Assembly: GCF_900109525.1 (NCBI RefSeq)
Contig: NZ_FOAN01000006.1
Location: 434,001-498,000 of the forward strand
From: Allobosea lupini
GTDB lineage: Bacteria > Pseudomonadota > Alphaproteobacteria > Rhizobiales > Beijerinckiaceae
DNA length: 64,000 bases
Direction of reading: 5' to 3'
Shown here: piece by piece, positions 8,535 to 15,768 of the stretch
Position numbering within the stretch: the stretch's first letter is position 1
Layout: every line of letters begins with the position of its first letter
The notes under the pieces: generated by a model
Told to the model about the DNA's origin: nothing
Database searches by the model: none
What the model saw: the letters and a program-made list of their open reading frames with translations, nothing else
Program-made: the position numbers and the translations under genes

Positions 8535-8563
8535 GCTATAGCGGACACCTGCGCACCTTGCAA
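8535..8563 (-). promoter_or_regulatory. Promoter of tRNA-Val
   Basis: On the minus strand, TTGCAA (8563-8558) is followed after exactly 17 bases by TATAGC (8540-8535). Both are close to the sigma-70 consensus, and the tRNA begins about 64 bases downstream. No other gene lies between. Confidence 0.75.
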
Positions 8564-8616
8564 GGCGCTTCGTCGGCTTCTTTGCAAGAAGCTCTTGCTC
8601 GGCCCCTGCCCGGCCC

Positions 8617-8976
8617 TCACGCCGCCAGCAGCTTCTCGACCTCGTTGACCAGCTCGCGCAGGTGGAAGGGCTTCGACAGCACCTTGGCATCCTTCGGCGT
8701 CTGCGAATCGGGATTGAGCGCCACCGCCGCGAAACCGGTGATGAACATCACCTTGATGTCGGGATCGAGCTCGGTGGCGCGGCGCGCCAGCTCGATTCCG
8801 TCCATCTCGGGCATGACGATGTCGGTCAGGAGCAGTTCGAACGGCTCCTCGCGCAGCCGGTTATAGGCCGATAGCCCGTTGTCGAACGAGGCGACGTCAT
8901 AGCCTGCATTCTGCAGCGCCTTCACCAGGAAGCGGCGCATGTCGTTGTCGTCTTCGGCCAGGAGGATCTTGGTCAT
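8617..8976 (-). CDS. cpdR: Response regulator CpdR
   Basis: This 119-residue single-domain receiver has acidic residues at 8-10, the phospho-acceptor Asp52 in LLTDIVMPEMDG, a Thr in FITGFA and the conserved Lys in LSKPFH. The segments MTKILLAEDDNDMRRFLVKAL and ALNPDS-PKDAKVLSKPFHLRELV are those of CpdR. That protein, when unphosphorylated, brings ClpXP substrates such as CtrA or PdeA to degradation in the cell cycle. The start at 8976 is chosen because it gives the canonical MTKILL N-terminus; the open frame extends to 9141 without family similarity. It is a stand-alone gene. Confidence 0.95.
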   Translation of the reverse strand: MTKILLAEDDNDMRRFLVKALQNAGYDVASFDNGLSAYNRLREEPFELLLTDIVMPEMDGIELARRATELDPDIKVMFITGFAAVALNPDSQTPKDAKVLSKPFHLRELVNEVEKLLAA

Positions 8977-9264
8977 GGCGCCTTGCTTCGTCCGCGATGT
9001 TGCACCGAGCCCACGCCGCCCTGCCATTCTGGCCGGAAGCCATTCGCTCGTTCGTCGTCCCTCGTACCGGGTGGCCGTCCCTGCCATCCCGGGTGTTGCC
9101 GGTCCAGCCCGACGTGAGGCGAACTCGTCGCTCGCACACATCCGGATGGATCAGCCAGTTCTATTTGGCGACATTACGGTAAACAACCAGTGAAGGCTGG
9201 CTCGCCAGATGACGAAAGGTCAGGCCCTTCAATCGGCGGCAGCTTTGTGCTTGAGTTTGTCGAC
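8977..9264. other. Intergenic region between cpdR and the amidohydrolase gene
   Basis: These 288 bases separate divergent genes. I see no convincing coding sequence. An open frame continues the amidohydrolase gene back to a GTG at 9190, but its codons (TTT, CTT, AGC runs) differ from the GC-rich third-position pattern of the gene. Promoters for both genes should lie here; none could be called with confidence. Confidence 0.5.
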
Positions 9265-10185
9265 ATGACGCTGCCAGCCGGATTCTCCTTTCCCCGCCCG
9301 GACGACGTGATCGCCGAGATCGAGCGGCCGTTCACGCTCCATCAGCCCGCGCTGCAGGTCGTCCCCGTCATCGTCGACGTGCCCCATGCCGGGAGGTGCT
9401 ATCCGCGCGCCTTCGTCGAGGGCTCGCGCCTGCCGCTGCGGGCGCTGCGACGCTCGGAGGACGCGTATGTCGACCTGCTCTTCTCCCATGCGGTCGCGCT
9501 CGGCGCGCCCCTGCTCGTCGCCGAGTTCCCGCGCGCCTTTCTCGACGCCAACCGCGAACCCTATGAGCTTGATCCGCGCATGTTCGAGGGCCGGCTGCCC
9601 GGCTTCGCCAACACCCGCTCGTTGCGCGTCGCCGGCGGACTCGGCACGATCCCGCGCATCGTCGGAGAATCCTATGAGATCTATTCCGGCCGCATTCCCG
9701 TCGAGAATGCGCTCAGCCGTATCGAGGCGCTCTACCGGCCTTATCATGCCGGCCTGCGCCATCTGGTGAATCGTACGCAAGCCAGCTTCGGCAGCTGCAT
9801 CCTGGTCGACGCCCATTCCATGCCCTCGGCCGGGCTCGACCGCGACGGCACCGCCAAGGCCGACATCATCCTCGGCGACCGCTTCGGCACCAGCGCCGCC
9901 AGCTTCGTCGTCGATGCGGCGGAACAGGCATTCGCGCGCGCCGGGCTCACCGTGACCCGCAACCGCCCCTATGCCGGCGGCTTCATCACCGAGCATTACG
10001 GAGCACCCGGCTCCGGCGTGCATGCCCTGCAGATCGAGGTCAGCCGCGGCCTCTACATGAACGAGGCGACACTCGAGCCGAGCAGCGGCTTTGCGGCACT
10101 CCAGCAGGTGATCAGCGCCGCCATGGCCGAATGCTTCGCGCGCTGGAGCGGCTGGAGCGACGACTGGCGCCAGGCCGCGGAGTAG
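9265..10185 (+). CDS. N-formylglutamate amidohydrolase family protein
   Basis: The protein has 306 residues from the ATG at 9265; a GTG at 9190 would add 25. It carries the family pattern VPVIVDVPHAGRCYP, where the His after P is a metal-site residue. Further along are SEDAYVDLLF, a Glu-rich active-site region, the metal/substrate segment ILVDAHSMPS and the late motif HALQIEVSRGLYM. These enzymes hydrolyse N-formyl-L-glutamate in histidine breakdown or related N-acyl amino acids. No hut genes are present nearby, so the substrate remains open. Confidence 0.88.
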   Translation: MTLPAGFSFPRPDDVIAEIERPFTLHQPALQVVPVIVDVPHAGRCYPRAFVEGSRLPLRALRRSEDAYVDLLFSHAVALGAPLLVAEFPRAFLDANREPYELDPRMFEGRLPGFANTRSLRVAGGLGTIPRIVGESYEIYSGRIPVENALSRIEALYRPYHAGLRHLVNRTQASFGSCILVDAHSMPSAGLDRDGTAKADIILGDRFGTSAASFVVDAAEQAFARAGLTVTRNRPYAGGFITEHYGAPGSGVHALQIEVSRGLYMNEATLEPSSGFAALQQVISAAMAECFARWSGWSDDWRQAAE

Positions 10186-10216
10186 GCCTGCATCCCTGGC
10201 CAATCCCTTGAGGCCA

Positions 10217-10310
10217 AAGAAAAAGGGCCGCGCACTTTCGTGGCGGCCCGAAGTCTAGGGAGGAAACGCCCAAGGAGGGCAACGAAGGTTTGAGGTCATC
10301 TCCCCTTCGC
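10217..10310 (-). ncRNA. suhB/MmgR-like (alpha-r8) small RNA
   Basis: On the minus strand a promoter (TTGCGT at 10345-10340, 17 bases, CTATTG at 10322-10317) is followed by a stretch containing CCTCCTTGGGCGTTTCCTCC. It ends in a GC-rich hairpin (stem GGGCCGC/GCGGCCC at 10249-10243 and 10231-10225) and the tail TTTTTCTTT. The unpaired GTTTCCTCCC motif and size (about 90 nt) match my recollection of the Rfam suhB family (MmgR in Sinorhizobium), which limits polyhydroxybutyrate accumulation. The gene to its right is an inositol-phosphatase-family gene, the same neighbour that gave the family its name. The family assignment is from memory and needs a covariance search. Confidence 0.75.
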
Positions 10311-10316
10311 AGTGCA

Positions 10317-10345
10317 CAATAGCGCATTGCGCTGCAAAAACGCAA
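10317..10345 (-). promoter_or_regulatory. Promoter of the suhB/MmgR-like sRNA
   Basis: On the minus strand, TTGCGT and CTATTG are separated by 17 bases. The predicted start is about 10310, just upstream of the C-rich conserved motif of the sRNA. Confidence 0.65.
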
Positions 10346-10534
10346 GCCGAAACGCAGATATCGACATGCAGAAAATGCATGACGAGCCGCACAATCGTCA
10401 TGAACTGTCCGATTTCGCGGGATCGGCTGAAGCTGAACTGTCCTGACCTGATCGACCTCGACCGGGACGGCGCTTGTCATCCCGTGCGCCGCACAGCATG
10501 AAGGCGGCAGGCCGGTCGAGCCGAAGGAACCCTG

Positions 10535-11317
10535 ATGAGCGCGGTCGATTTCACGGAATTCGTCTCCCGGCTGGCGACCCTGTCGGGCCAGGCGATCCTG
10601 CCTTTCTTCCGCGCCCGGCATACCACCGAGGACAAATCCGGCGGCGGCGTCTTCGATCCCGTGACCGAGGGCGATCGCGCCGGCGAAGACGTGATGCGCA
10701 ACCTGATCAAGCGCACCTTCCCGGCCCATGGCATCCTCGGCGAGGAATTCGGCGCCGAGAATGCCGATGCAGACTATGTCTGGGTGCTCGACCCGATCGA
10801 CGGCACCCGCGCCTTCATCTCCGGCATCCCGGTCTGGGGCACGCTGATCGGCCTGACCCGCAAGGGCGTGCCGGTCTACGGCATGATGAACCAGCCCTTC
10901 ACCGGCGAGCGCTTCTCAGGCGACGGCCGCATGGCGCGCTATGAAGGGCCGAACGGACCGCGCGAACTTCATACTCGGCAGCTGACGAATCTCGCCGAGG
11001 CGACGTTGATGACCACGAGCCCGCACCTCTTCGTCGACGGGCAGAAAGCCGCTTACGACCGGGTCGAAAGCGCCGTCCGCATGGCGCGCTATGGCTGCGA
11101 CTGCTACGCCTATTGCATGCTTGCCGCCGGCCATGTCGACCTCGTCATCGAAAGCGGGCTGAAGCCTTATGACATCGTCGCGCTGATCCCGATCATCGAG
11201 GGCGCCGGCGGCATCGTCACCTCATGGGACGGTGGCAGCGCCGCCCAGGGCGGCACCATCCTCGCCGCTGGCAACAAGGCCTTGCACCAGGCCGCTCTCG
11301 CCCTCCTGAACGGCTGA
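10535..11317 (+). CDS. hisN: Inositol monophosphatase-family phosphatase, HisN-like (histidinol phosphatase)
   Basis: This 260-residue magnesium-dependent phosphatase has the metal-site motifs GEEFG (about residue 69) and DPIDGT (residues 86-91), and the late motif near GLKPYDIVALIPIIEGAGG. The segment DGTRAFISGIPVWGTLIGL is typical of the HisN branch, which dephosphorylates histidinol phosphate in histidine synthesis. The inositol monophosphatase and SuhB branches usually read DGTxNF. The start at 10535 has AAGGAA upstream. Its 3' end overlaps the convergent hydrolase gene by 96 bases. Confidence 0.85.
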   Translation: MSAVDFTEFVSRLATLSGQAILPFFRARHTTEDKSGGGVFDPVTEGDRAGEDVMRNLIKRTFPAHGILGEEFGAENADADYVWVLDPIDGTRAFISGIPVWGTLIGLTRKGVPVYGMMNQPFTGERFSGDGRMARYEGPNGPRELHTRQLTNLAEATLMTTSPHLFVDGQKAAYDRVESAVRMARYGCDCYAYCMLAAGHVDLVIESGLKPYDIVALIPIIEGAGGIVTSWDGGSAAQGGTILAAGNKALHQAALALLNG

Positions 11318-12289
11318 CGTCGGGGCCGGCGTCGCGACCGGCAATTCCTCGCCGGGGACGAAGGCGTCGAAGGCTGCCCAGAACTGCGCCCGGATCGCGT
11401 CGGTCTCCATCAGGATCTCGTGGCGCGCCGTCGGCAGCACCAGAGCGGAACCCGTCTTGAGCCTCGCCGCAAAGCGCTCGATCGCGGGCGTCGAGACCAC
11501 GGGATCGCGCCCGGCGGCGACGACCAGCGTCGGCACCCTGACCTCGAGCGGCGCGCGCGGCTGCGCCAGCCGGTCCATCAACTGGAAGGCGGCGTAGATC
11601 CAGCCGACGCTGGGGTCGCCGATCGCAAGATCGCGCGCCGCGGCCGACAAGGCAGCGTTGCGGGCATAGCGGACGGGGTCCGAACTCAGCCGGTTGCCCT
11701 CGAACGGTTTGGTGCCGATCGCGGTATCGCCGCCGCCGGGCACGAAGGCCTTGCCGAAGCCGAGCCAATACAGCACCCGCGCCAGCCAGCGCGCGCCGCG
11801 CGGATTCTCGATCATGGCGATGCCGAGCATCGGCGCGATCGCGACCAACCGCTCCACCGGCAGCGCCTCGTGCCGGGCGGCGTCGAGGCAGAGTGCCGCG
11901 CCCATCGAGTGCGCCAGGACGAAATAGGGGGGCGGCAGGCGCTCCTGCATCTGCGCCACGACCAGCGCGAGATCGCGCTCGTAATGCACCAACCGGCCGA
12001 CATGCCCCTTGCGCTGCCGGCCTGTGAAGCGTTGCGAACCGCCTTGCCCGCGCCAGTCGAAGGTCAGGACATGAAAGCCGCGCCGGCGCAGCTCGGCGAT
12101 CGTTTCGCTGTAGCGCTCGATGAACTCGGCTCGGCCCTGCACGACCAGGACGGTGCCCCTCTCCCGCCGCACGCTCGGGCGCCAGCTCGCCAGGCGCAGG
12201 CGCGCTTTGTCGGCGGTCTCGCCAAACCAGACCTTGCCGTGGCCGGGCACCGGGTAGTCCGGCTGATGGAAGAATTCGGCCTGCGTCAT
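11222..12289 (-). CDS. Alpha/beta hydrolase, lysophospholipase (PldB)-like
   Basis: This 355-residue serine hydrolase has its nucleophile at Ser128 in AHSMG. The acid is in AAGRDPVVS and the His in TARHEILME, which complete the catalytic triad. The N-terminal segment VVQGRAEFIERYSETIAELR and FDWRGQGGSQR are typical of the Hydrolase_4 (PldB/monoglyceride lipase-like) group. The last 30-40 residues (GEELPVATPAP onward) are low in complexity and lie over the 3' end of hisN on the other strand. That tail looks like a stop-codon run-through extension. Confidence 0.88.
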   Translation of the reverse strand: MTQAEFFHQPDYPVPGHGKVWFGETADKARLRLASWRPSVRRERGTVLVVQGRAEFIERYSETIAELRRRGFHVLTFDWRGQGGSQRFTGRQRKGHVGRLVHYERDLALVVAQMQERLPPPYFVLAHSMGAALCLDAARHEALPVERLVAIAPMLGIAMIENPRGARWLARVLYWLGFGKAFVPGGGDTAIGTKPFEGNRLSSDPVRYARNAALSAAARDLAIGDPSVGWIYAAFQLMDRLAQPRAPLEVRVPTLVVAAGRDPVVSTPAIERFAARLKTGSALVLPTARHEILMETDAIRAQFWAAFDAFVPGEELPVATPAPTSAVQEGESGLVQGLVASGEDGAALGGAATVP

Positions 12290-12456
12290 CGGCGCTCCGG
12301 AGTCACCCTGCTGTTATAGCGTCATCGCGGTAAAATTCCGTTGCCCTCCGGTATCGGTCCGTCATTCCGGCCACAGCGAAGCGCAGCGCCGACATGACAG
12401 GCATTTGGCACGCGAGCCCGCTTCCATCAGGCGATTGATCTCACTGCGGTAGAGCT

Positions 12457-12484
12457 CTTGAAAAGCTGAAACCGCCACCCAGAT
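12457..12484 (+). promoter_or_regulatory. RpoH (heat-shock sigma) type promoter of hsp20
   Basis: CTTGAAA at 12457-12463 and CCCAGAT at 12478-12484 are 14 bases apart, close to the heat-shock consensus CTTGAAA / CCCCATNT. The ROSE-like leader begins immediately downstream. Confidence 0.65.
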
Positions 12485-12491
12485 CATTGCT

Positions 12492-12585
12492 GCGCAGGCC
12501 GTCAAGCGGCTGCGCGAGACCAAACCCGGCCCGCGCTCATGAGGAGGCGGGCTGACCCGAATGTCGCTTCCTTTGGAGGACAATC
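12492..12585 (+). promoter_or_regulatory. ROSE-type RNA thermometer in the hsp20 leader
   Basis: There are three successive hairpins before the start codon. Hairpin 1 is GCGCAG/CTGCGC at 12492-12515, with an inner CCG/CGG pairing around a bulged G. Hairpin 2 is GCCCGC/GCGGGC at 12529-12552. Hairpin 3 (12564-12580) pairs TCGCTTCC with the ribosome site GGAGGA across a TTT loop. The element TCGCT opposite AGGA matches the U(U/C)GCU motif of ROSE elements, which block translation of small heat-shock genes at low temperature. The hsp20 start lies five bases after the GGAGGA. The call needs a fold calculation. Confidence 0.8.
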
Positions 12586-13047
12586 ATGCGTTCTTACGAC
12601 CTTTCCCCGCTTTATCGCTCGACCGTCGGCTTCGACCGCCTGTTCTCGCTGCTCGACCAGGCCACCAGCGTCGAGAATGCGCCGAGCTATCCCCCCTACA
12701 ACATCGAGCGCATCTCCGAGAACGCCTATCGCATCTCGATCGCGGTCGCCGGTTTCGGTGAGGCCGACCTCTCGATCGAGAGCAAGGAGAACGCGCTGAC
12801 CGTTCGCGGCGAGAAGAAAGCCGCCGAGGATGCCGAGAAGCGCGAAGTCCTGCATCAGGGCATCGCGGCCCGCGCCTTCGAGCGTCGCTTCCAGCTCGCG
12901 GACTATGTCCAGGTCACCGGCGCCAGCCTCGAGAACGGGCTGCTCCATATCGACCTCGTCCGCGAGATCCCCGAGGCCAAGAAGCCGCGCCTGATCCCGA
13001 TCGGCGGCAGCACCCCCAAGGTGATCGAGGCCCGGAAGGCCGCGTAA
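12586..13047 (+). CDS. hsp20: Small heat-shock protein, Hsp20/IbpA family
   Basis: This 153-residue chaperone holds unfolded proteins ready for refolding. The N-terminus MRSYDLSPLYRSTVGFDRLF is the class-A rhizobial type. The alpha-crystallin domain runs from about residue 35 to 130, including the segment VRGEKKAAEDAEKREVLHQG and the ALENGLLHIDL-like strand ASLENGLLHIDL. An RpoH-like promoter and a ROSE-type leader lie upstream, and a strong intrinsic terminator lies 42 bases downstream, so it is a one-gene heat-induced unit. Confidence 0.95.
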   Translation: MRSYDLSPLYRSTVGFDRLFSLLDQATSVENAPSYPPYNIERISENAYRISIAVAGFGEADLSIESKENALTVRGEKKAAEDAEKREVLHQGIAARAFERRFQLADYVQVTGASLENGLLHIDLVREIPEAKKPRLIPIGGSTPKVIEARKAA

Positions 13048-13088
13048 CCGATATCGGTGTGCAAGCACCGCAGATATGAGACGCGAGA

Positions 13089-13118
13089 GCCTCCCCGGGA
13101 AACCGGGGAGGCTTTTTT
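13089..13118 (+). terminator. Intrinsic terminator of hsp20
   Basis: A 10-bp stem GCCTCCCCGG / CCGGGGAGGC with loop GAAA (13099-13102), followed by TTTTTT at 13113-13118. Confidence 0.93.
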
Positions 13119-13145
13119 GCCATCAGCGTCGACGGTTGAAGCGCC

Positions 13146-13943
13146 TCAGTTCGGATTGACCGGCGCTATCGGCGTTTCCGGCTTCGGCTGCGCCGACTTC
13201 ATCTCCTCGATCTGCACCGGCGGCAGGGTCGTGTCGGGCGTCGGAATGCCGCTCGGATGCGCCCGTGCCAGCGGCGGCAGGCGATCGGGCCCCTCGGCCC
13301 CACGGACATCCTGCGGATTGACCAGCTTCGGCTTGCCGATGTCCACCGGCGCGACCGAGGGTACCGCAACCGGCTTCGTCGCGGGCGCTTCAGGTTTGGG
13401 CGCGGCCGGTGACGGCGGCGCGACGGTCGCCGGCGCGTTCGCCTCGGCCGGCGGCTGCGCCGGCTTCAACGCGGCCGGTCGCTCGGGCGGGCGCGGCGTC
13501 AGCTTCTTCTGCGCCGGACGCTCCTCCTCGCGCGGATCGAGCCTGACGACCCGCGGCGGCGGCTGCAGCACGATCCGGTCGATCAGCTCGCCATTGAAGC
13601 GGTCGATGATCAGCCGCACCCGCGATCCGTTCGCCGCCAGGCCGTCGACGACGATGGCCGAGCCGGTGCGCACCGTCCGCTGCACCTCGCGCAGGCCGAA
13701 TTCCTGCGCCGCCATCCGTCCGACGGCCCGTGGCGGGATCGGCGCCGCCCGGCGCGGCGCATAGTCGTAGCGCGGGCCGTAGTCATCGTCGTAGTCGTAG
13801 CCGTAACGGGCGTACCCACCGCCATAGTCGTCGAGCTGTGCCAGGGCCGGGCCGCTCGCACCGGCCATCACGGCCAGGACGGCAAGGCCAGCCATCCGAC
13901 GGCGCAAGCGGCGCGGCGCGGCGGGCGAAACCAAAACTGCCAT
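13146..13943 (-). CDS. Secreted proline/alanine-rich protein of unknown function
   Basis: The protein has 265 residues. Basic residues (RRLRRR) precede a hydrophobic leader ending in GPALA, so it is probably exported. Residues about 40-70 are rich in Tyr and Asp (YGYDYDDDYGPRYDY). The next portion (GLREVQRTVRTGSAIVVDG...GSRVRLIIDRFNGELIDRI) resembles a PepSY-like fold in which a basic and an acidic strand alternate. The C-terminal half is a low-complexity run of Pro, Ala, Glu and Lys. Proteins of this layout are common in Hyphomicrobiales and unassigned. It is convergent with hsp20. Confidence 0.72.
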   Translation of the reverse strand: MAVLVSPAAPRRLRRRMAGLAVLAVMAGASGPALAQLDDYGGGYARYGYDYDDDYGPRYDYAPRRAAPIPPRAVGRMAAQEFGLREVQRTVRTGSAIVVDGLAANGSRVRLIIDRFNGELIDRIVLQPPPRVVRLDPREEERPAQKKLTPRPPERPAALKPAQPPAEANAPATVAPPSPAAPKPEAPATKPVAVPSVAPVDIGKPKLVNPQDVRGAEGPDRLPPLARAHPSGIPTPDTTLPPVQIEEMKSAQPKPETPIAPVNPN

Positions 13944-14045
13944 GGTCTGTCCTCTGTCAGACGAAATTCGCAGTCTTCAGTTCTTGATAAGGATTGCGGC
14001 GCGCTTGCGGCGTGAATCGGCTGGGAAACAGGCTCTTTCCGGCGT

Positions 14046-15104
14046 CTAGACGGTCGCGAGGACAGCGGCGAGCCTGTCGACCTCCTCTATCCGCGTCGCA
14101 AACGAGCAGACGAAGCGCCCGACGACCTCGCCAGGCTGGAGCGCCTGCCCCGCGGGCAGCGCACCATCCGACCAGGCGATGTACTGCGCGCCCTGCGCCG
14201 CCAGCGCGACCTGCGCCTGCGACGGCAATACCAGAAAGACCTCGTTCGCCTCGCAGGCCCAAGCCAGCCGCAGCTTGCCGGCGGACGCAACGGCATCGGC
14301 CAGGCGCCTGGCCATCGCATTCGCATGGCGGGCAAGGTCGAGCCAATGGCCGCTGGCGAGCAAACCCTCGAACTGCGCCCCGATCAACCGGCCCTTGGAC
14401 AGGGTGTGCCCGGCGCGCTTGCGTCGCCACGGCATCTCATCCGCATCGGCCGGATCGAAGACGATCACGGCTTCGGCGGCGAAGGCGCCGTTCTTGGTAC
14501 CGCCGAAGGACAGCACGTCGACGCCCGCCCGCCAGGTGATCTCAGCGGGCGCGCAACCCAGCGCCGCGACCGCATTGGCGAAGCGGGCGCCGTCCATATG
14601 AAGCTTCAGCCCGCGCGGCGCGACCGCCTGCTTCAGTGCCGCGATCTCCTCGGCACTGTAGACCAGCCCGCACTCGGTCGCCTGCGTGATCGACAGCATC
14701 TGCGGCTGGACCTGATGCACGGCGCCCGCGCGCAGGCGCGCGAGCTGGTCGATGACGACCTCCGGCGCGAGCTTGCAGCCATCGCCGGGCAAGCCGACGA
14801 TCTTGGCCCCGCCGGTGAAGAATTCGGGCGCGCCGCATTCGTCGGCGGCGATATGCGCCTCGTGATGGCAGAGCACCGCCCCCCAGGGCTGGACCAGGCT
14901 CGCCAACGCCAGGGAATTCGCGGCCGTGCCGGTCGTGACCAGGAAGACCGCGACCTCCCGCTCGAACAAATCGGCGAACAGCCCTTCGACCCGCCTGGTC
15001 CAGGCATCGTTGCCGTAGCCGGCGGCGAAGCCGTCATTGGCCGCGGCCATTGCTAGCATCACCGGCGCGCTCGCCCCGGCCAGATTGTCGCTGATGAAGT
15101 TCAT
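14046..15104 (-). CDS. ltaE: Low-specificity L-threonine aldolase
   Basis: This 352-residue PLP enzyme splits L-threonine and L-allo-threonine to glycine and acetaldehyde. Its N-terminus MNFISDNLAGASAPVMLAMA and the motif SFGGTKNG, which contains the PLP-lysine, are those of the beta-eliminating lyase family. LHMDGARFANA is the Asp contacting the PLP nitrogen. The open frame extends far upstream to 15875, but only the ATG at 15104 gives the family start. The gene stands alone. Confidence 0.92.
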   Translation of the reverse strand: MNFISDNLAGASAPVMLAMAAANDGFAAGYGNDAWTRRVEGLFADLFEREVAVFLVTTGTAANSLALASLVQPWGAVLCHHEAHIAADECGAPEFFTGGAKIVGLPGDGCKLAPEVVIDQLARLRAGAVHQVQPQMLSITQATECGLVYSAEEIAALKQAVAPRGLKLHMDGARFANAVAALGCAPAEITWRAGVDVLSFGGTKNGAFAAEAVIVFDPADADEMPWRRKRAGHTLSKGRLIGAQFEGLLASGHWLDLARHANAMARRLADAVASAGKLRLAWACEANEVFLVLPSQAQVALAAQGAQYIAWSDGALPAGQALQPGEVVGRFVCSFATRIEEVDRLAAVLATV

Positions 15105-15768
15105 GGAGATATCCGGCGGGCCGCTGCAGGATTTTGAGGGATAAGCAGCCTCCCGGCGCAGCGCAATCGATGCTGGAGCCCGTTCCGATCTGCTTGAAGC
15201 GCAGGCCCGATGGGGAAAACGCGGCCACCATACCGGAAGCAGATGGCCAATCCGGCTGCGGCGCAGGCAGGCCCGATTCCCTGCGATTGACAACTTCCGG
15301 CTTGGCGAGCCAGCCACCATGATGTGAAAATGTCCGGACAGCGATGGAGGTCGCAATAAAATGTCGCCGCGACGCAAAATCGGCGCTTGTGCCCAGATTG
15401 GAATTCTGGCAAGGTCAAGGCAATAGGACAGCGATGCTGTCCCATTTTCGAAGCGGGCCTCGCCGAGGCCCCGGCGCAGGCGGATGGAGCGGATGATGAC
15501 GGGAGGTACGGCAAACAAAGCCAAAGCCAACCGTACGACGCGCGCCGCCCGCAAAACGGCGGCGTGACCAGGCGCGGCAGGGCTTGACGCCCGAGGCGCC
15601 TGCGGAGGACGCGGGCGCAAGACAAGACCAGCGCAAGCAACCTTCGCAAACCGAGAATAAACCCGGACCGGCCCGATCCTTGCTCGGCAAGGTGGAAGCC
15701 GGAGCGGCGGTGGACTTTGGCGGGCTCCCCAGCCGATGCTGCGGGACCGAAGGCGGGCGGAGGCGACG
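15105..15768. other. Long leader/intergenic region upstream of gltB
   Basis: These 664 bases separate the divergent ltaE and gltB genes. I see no credible gene: open frames on both strands lack a ribosome site and have arginine-rich, cysteine-rich translations. A perfect inverted repeat GGACAGC-GAT-GCTGTCC lies at 15426-15442, and part of it (GGACAGCGATG) recurs near 15336. A TTGACA occurs at 15287, but no matching -10 element is evident. The region may contain the gltB promoter and regulatory sites. Confidence 0.45.

Noticed and set aside
9190-9264. Extended N-terminus of the N-formylglutamate amidohydrolase (GTG start)
   Set aside because: Codon use in the extension differs from the gene body and no ribosome site is visible; the ATG at 9265 is preferred, though the longer form is possible.
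12362-12583. 73-codon open frame on the minus strand over the hsp20 leader
   Set aside because: It covers the RpoH-like promoter and ROSE hairpins and has no family resemblance.
15387-15587. 66-codon frame in the gltB leader
   Set aside because: No ribosome site, mixed composition with Cys and Trp, no motif. The gap is treated as non-coding.
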